DNA of 6,717 nt from Gemmatimonadota bacterium (lineage in GTDB: Bacteria > Latescibacterota > UBA2968 > UBA8231): contig JAPOYQ010000905.1 in NCBI GenBank assembly GCA_026706505.1, positions 1 to 6,717 on the forward strand, in the 5' to 3' direction. Positions 4,512 through 6,717 of the stretch are shown here, piece after piece. Within the stretch, counting starts at the first letter, position 1. Each line of letters opens with the position of its first letter. The position numbers and the translations under genes are program-made. The notes under the pieces were generated by a model. That model did not search any database. It saw only the letters and a program-made list of their open reading frames with translations, and was not told the origin of the DNA.

Positions 4512-6717
4512 ATGACACAGAGAGAACGACTGCTCGTCGGCCTGCTGGGACTTATTGCCTTCGGTCTGCGCTATCTCTACGTCTACCAGAGCGAAGCTAG
4601 CCCGTTTTTCGACTTCCCCCAGGTCGATGCCAAAACCTACACTCAAGCCGCGACCCAGATGGCCGTGGATGGCCATTGGCGCGGCGACCCGACTCCCTTC
4701 TGGCAGCCCCCGCTCTATCCCTACTTCCTCGGCCTAGTATTCGCACTCTTTGGTCCCGATTACTACATTGCCCGCCTCGTGCAGGCCGTCTTGGGATCGG
4801 TGAACTGCGTACTCATCTACTTTTTGGGCCGCCGGATCTTCTCTAGTGCTGTGGGATTTGCCGCGGTCGGTCTCGCCGCCATCTACGGCCCTCTGCTCTT
4901 CTTTGACGCCGAATTTCTACCTCCAGTAGTGGCTGTATTTCTCGATCTGTTGCTCATCCTCTCCCTGCTGTGGGCGACTTCCGGAGGTTATCTGAGGCGC
5001 TTGGTACCCGGCTTGCTCTTCGGCCTTGCCGCACTGTGCGTGGCCAATATCCTCCTCTTTCTGCCTTTTGTCCTCGGGTGGCTTCTATGGCGGGACGCTA
5101 ACCTCCCCTGGAAACAACGCCTGCTGCGCACCTTTCCCCTTCTCCTGGGTGCCCTCTTAGTCATCGCTCCAGTTTCGCTGCGCAACTACTTGGTGGGCAA
5201 CGATTGGGTACTGATCTCGTCCAATGCGGGGATCAACTTCTTCATCGGCAACAACGCCGACTACCACAAGACTGTGTCTATTCAGCCCGGCCCCGAATGG
5301 CGGAAGCTGGTCGCCAGACCCAAGAGCGAAGCCGGCCTCGACCGCGCTTCGCAGAAATCCCGTTTCTTTTTTTCTCAGGCCTGGGAATTCATACGCACCC
5401 ACCCTTTGGACTATGGGCACCTCCTGCTCGACAAAATCTATCTCTTTTGGCATGGCCACGAGATCGGCCGCAATCAGGATCTCTACTACGCCCGCAACTT
5501 CTCCTCCCTGCTGAGTATGCTGCTGTGGAAGTCCTTTATTGCCTTCCCCTTCGGGGTGCTGGCTCCTCTGGCCCTGCTGGGCATCGGTCTTTTGTGGAGA
5601 GAAGGGCTGCACCGCAAACCGGGCTCTGCTCTCCTCCTGCTCTTTCTGCTCTCCTATGCCCTCTCGGTCGTCCTCTTCTTCGTAACAGCGCGCTATCGCC
5701 TACCCGTCGTGCCGGTCTTGTTCCTGTTCGCCGTCTATGGCGTCAAGCGGTGCTACTGTCTCGCGCAAGAGCGGCAGATGCGTCCTCTTATCGGCGCGTC
5801 CCTCGCCGGTGTGGTTCTGTTGGTAGTGAGCAATTTCCGGGTGGGGGGCATGGAGGAGGATGCAGAGATTCACTATCGGCTGGGTATGGTATTTCAGCAG
5901 CAAGGCCTGCCAGCCAACGCCATCGCTGCTTACCGCCAAGCCCTCGCCCTAGATTCTACGCTGCAGGAGCCGCGTTTCAACTTAGGTTCGCTCTACGCCC
6001 GGCAGGGACGTTACCAGAAGGCGATCGCCGAGTATCAGCAGTTTATCGAGCACTTTCCCGAGCATCCCGAGGCCCGCTACAGCCTGGGCAACGTCTTCTT
6101 AAAAATTCAGAACTACGGCGATGCCCTAGCTCAGTACGAGCAACTCCTTGCAGAAGAAGATGCGGAAGTGGACAAGGTCGATATCCAGGGATTGGTGGCT
6201 TATACCTATGTGCAGTTGGGACAATTGGAACAGGCCACCCGAGCCTACGAGGGCCTGCTCCAGAGCAGGCCGGATTCCCTCGACGCCCGCTATCAGTTGG
6301 GCCGCGTGTACGAGGCGCGGCAAATGCCTGCGGCAGCCGGGCGGGAATACGCCCAGATCCTAGAGCGAGATTCGACCCATGCAGAAGCTCGCTACCGCCT
6401 AGCGCTTTTCGCCCTTCGCAGGAACGAGCCCGTTGCGGGCAAGACACACCTGCAGAGCCTCATCACCCACAATCCGACCCACATTCAGGGGCGCTGGCTC
6501 TTGGCGGCGCAATACGTTATCGAGCACAGAGGGGTTGAAGCGCTGAAACAGCTCGAAACCATCCTCGAGATCGAGCCGACCCACATCCAGGCCAACTGGC
6601 TGGCTGGTCACTTGACCTATATAGTTAGAGGGGATACCCTGGCGGGCTGGGCCAAAGTGGATCTGTCTACCAAATATTCCATTGAGAAAAGGGCTCAAGA
6701 GTTGGGAAGTATCTTAA
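4512..6717 (+). CDS. GT-C membrane glycosyltransferase (PMT_2/ArnT-like) with C-terminal TPR repeats, 3' end outside window
   Basis: 735 codons are visible, with no stop before the edge. About ten or eleven membrane segments lie in residues 6-440. The first extracytoplasmic loop carries D34 and D39 (V-D39-A-K-T-Y43), where this superfamily keeps its catalytic acid, then W64-Q-P-P-L-Y-P-Y71, entering the next segment. A large loop at about 225-335 has N238-A-G-I-N-F-F-I-G-N-N248 and H316-E-I-G-R-N-Q-D-L-Y-Y326. A393-R-Y-R-L-P398 is the usual late motif of these enzymes. They move a sugar from a polyprenyl-phosphate donor to a lipid or protein acceptor outside the cytoplasm. From 452 about seven 34-residue TPRs follow (L-G...Y, A-I-A-x-Y, P-x-H-x-x-A), a protein-binding surface. 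ATG 4512 directly follows an in-frame TAG. The nearest ribosome-site-like sequence, AGGGGA (4492-4497), is badly spaced, so translation may be coupled to the barrel gene ten bases upstream. Acceptor unknown. Confidence 0.87.
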   Translation, partial: MTQRERLLVGLLGLIAFGLRYLYVYQSEASPFFDFPQVDAKTYTQAATQMAVDGHWRGDPTPFWQPPLYPYFLGLVFALFGPDYYIARLVQAVLGSVNCVLIYFLGRRIFSSAVGFAAVGLAAIYGPLLFFDAEFLPPVVAVFLDLLLILSLLWATSGGYLRRLVPGLLFGLAALCVANILLFLPFVLGWLLWRDANLPWKQRLLRTFPLLLGALLVIAPVSLRNYLVGNDWVLISSNAGINFFIGNNADYHKTVSIQPGPEWRKLVARPKSEAGLDRASQKSRFFFSQAWEFIRTHPLDYGHLLLDKIYLFWHGHEIGRNQDLYYARNFSSLLSMLLWKSFIAFPFGVLAPLALLGIGLLWREGLHRKPGSALLLLFLLSYALSVVLFFVTARYRLPVVPVLFLFAVYGVKRCYCLAQERQMRPLIGASLAGVVLLVVSNFRVGGMEEDAEIHYRLGMVFQQQGLPANAIAAYRQALALDSTLQEPRFNLGSLYARQGRYQKAIAEYQQFIEHFPEHPEARYSLGNVFLKIQNYGDALAQYEQLLAEEDAEVDKVDIQGLVAYTYVQLGQLEQATRAYEGLLQSRPDSLDARYQLGRVYEARQMPAAAGREYAQILERDSTHAEARYRLALFALRRNEPVAGKTHLQSLITHNPTHIQGRWLLAAQYVIEHRGVEALKQLETILEIEPTHIQANWLAGHLTYIVRGDTLAGWAKVDLSTKYSIEKRAQELGSIL

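Noticed and set aside
5204..6538. 444-codon open frame on the plus strand
   Set aside because: It overlaps the glycosyltransferase in another frame, is Arg/Pro/Ser-rich without domain character, and has no ribosome site. The overlapping frame shows clear GT-C motifs and TPRs.
6714..6717. Apparent TAA at the right edge as the end of the glycosyltransferase gene
   Set aside because: In frame the last codons read ATC TTA with one base left over; the TAA is out of frame, so the gene stays open.

Overview
The window comes from a Gram-negative bacterium. Three proteins carry export signals, one looks like an outer-membrane beta-barrel, and a foldase of the periplasmic/lipoprotein type lies next to them. 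Gene bodies look moderately GC-rich and the main intergenic region is AT-rich. The combination of a CBM9-like secreted protein, a large barrel with calcium-loop motifs and a glycosyltransferase-TPR fusion suggests an uncultivated FCB-group-like lineage (Latescibacterota, KSB1 or Marinimicrobia type). That placement is an impression from protein style, not something the sequence proves.

Layout. Positions 1-351 (minus strand) hold the first 117 residues of an exported SurA/PpiC-type peptidyl-prolyl isomerase, cut by the window edge. Positions 352-750 are a divergent intergenic region with candidate promoters on both strands, two AT-rich or nested inverted repeats, and a leader (658-723) that can be drawn as an H-type pseudoknot enclosing a perfect but unused Shine-Dalgarno sequence. 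Positions 751-1635 (plus) encode a 294-residue secreted protein with a CBM9-like beta-sandwich. Positions 1636-1768 contain two stem-loops, the second a classic intrinsic terminator with seven T. Positions 1769-4501 encode a 910-residue exported protein with beta-barrel character and three D/N-rich calcium-loop-like motifs. Positions 4512-6717 encode a multi-pass GT-C (PMT_2/ArnT-like) glycosyltransferase fused to about seven TPR repeats. It starts 10 bases after the previous stop and runs off the right end.

The three plus-strand genes probably form one unit. The terminator after the first leaves only 36 bases before the next start codon, with no visible promoter, so the barrel and glycosyltransferase genes are most simply expressed by partial readthrough. 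That would give much secreted CBM9-like protein and little of the membrane proteins. My working hypothesis is a surface or extracellular glycoprotein module: a secreted sugar-binding-like protein, a large outer-membrane protein and a membrane glycosyltransferase whose TPR tail could present protein acceptors, with a foldase transcribed divergently. The arrangement is visible in the sequence, but the functional link is inference.
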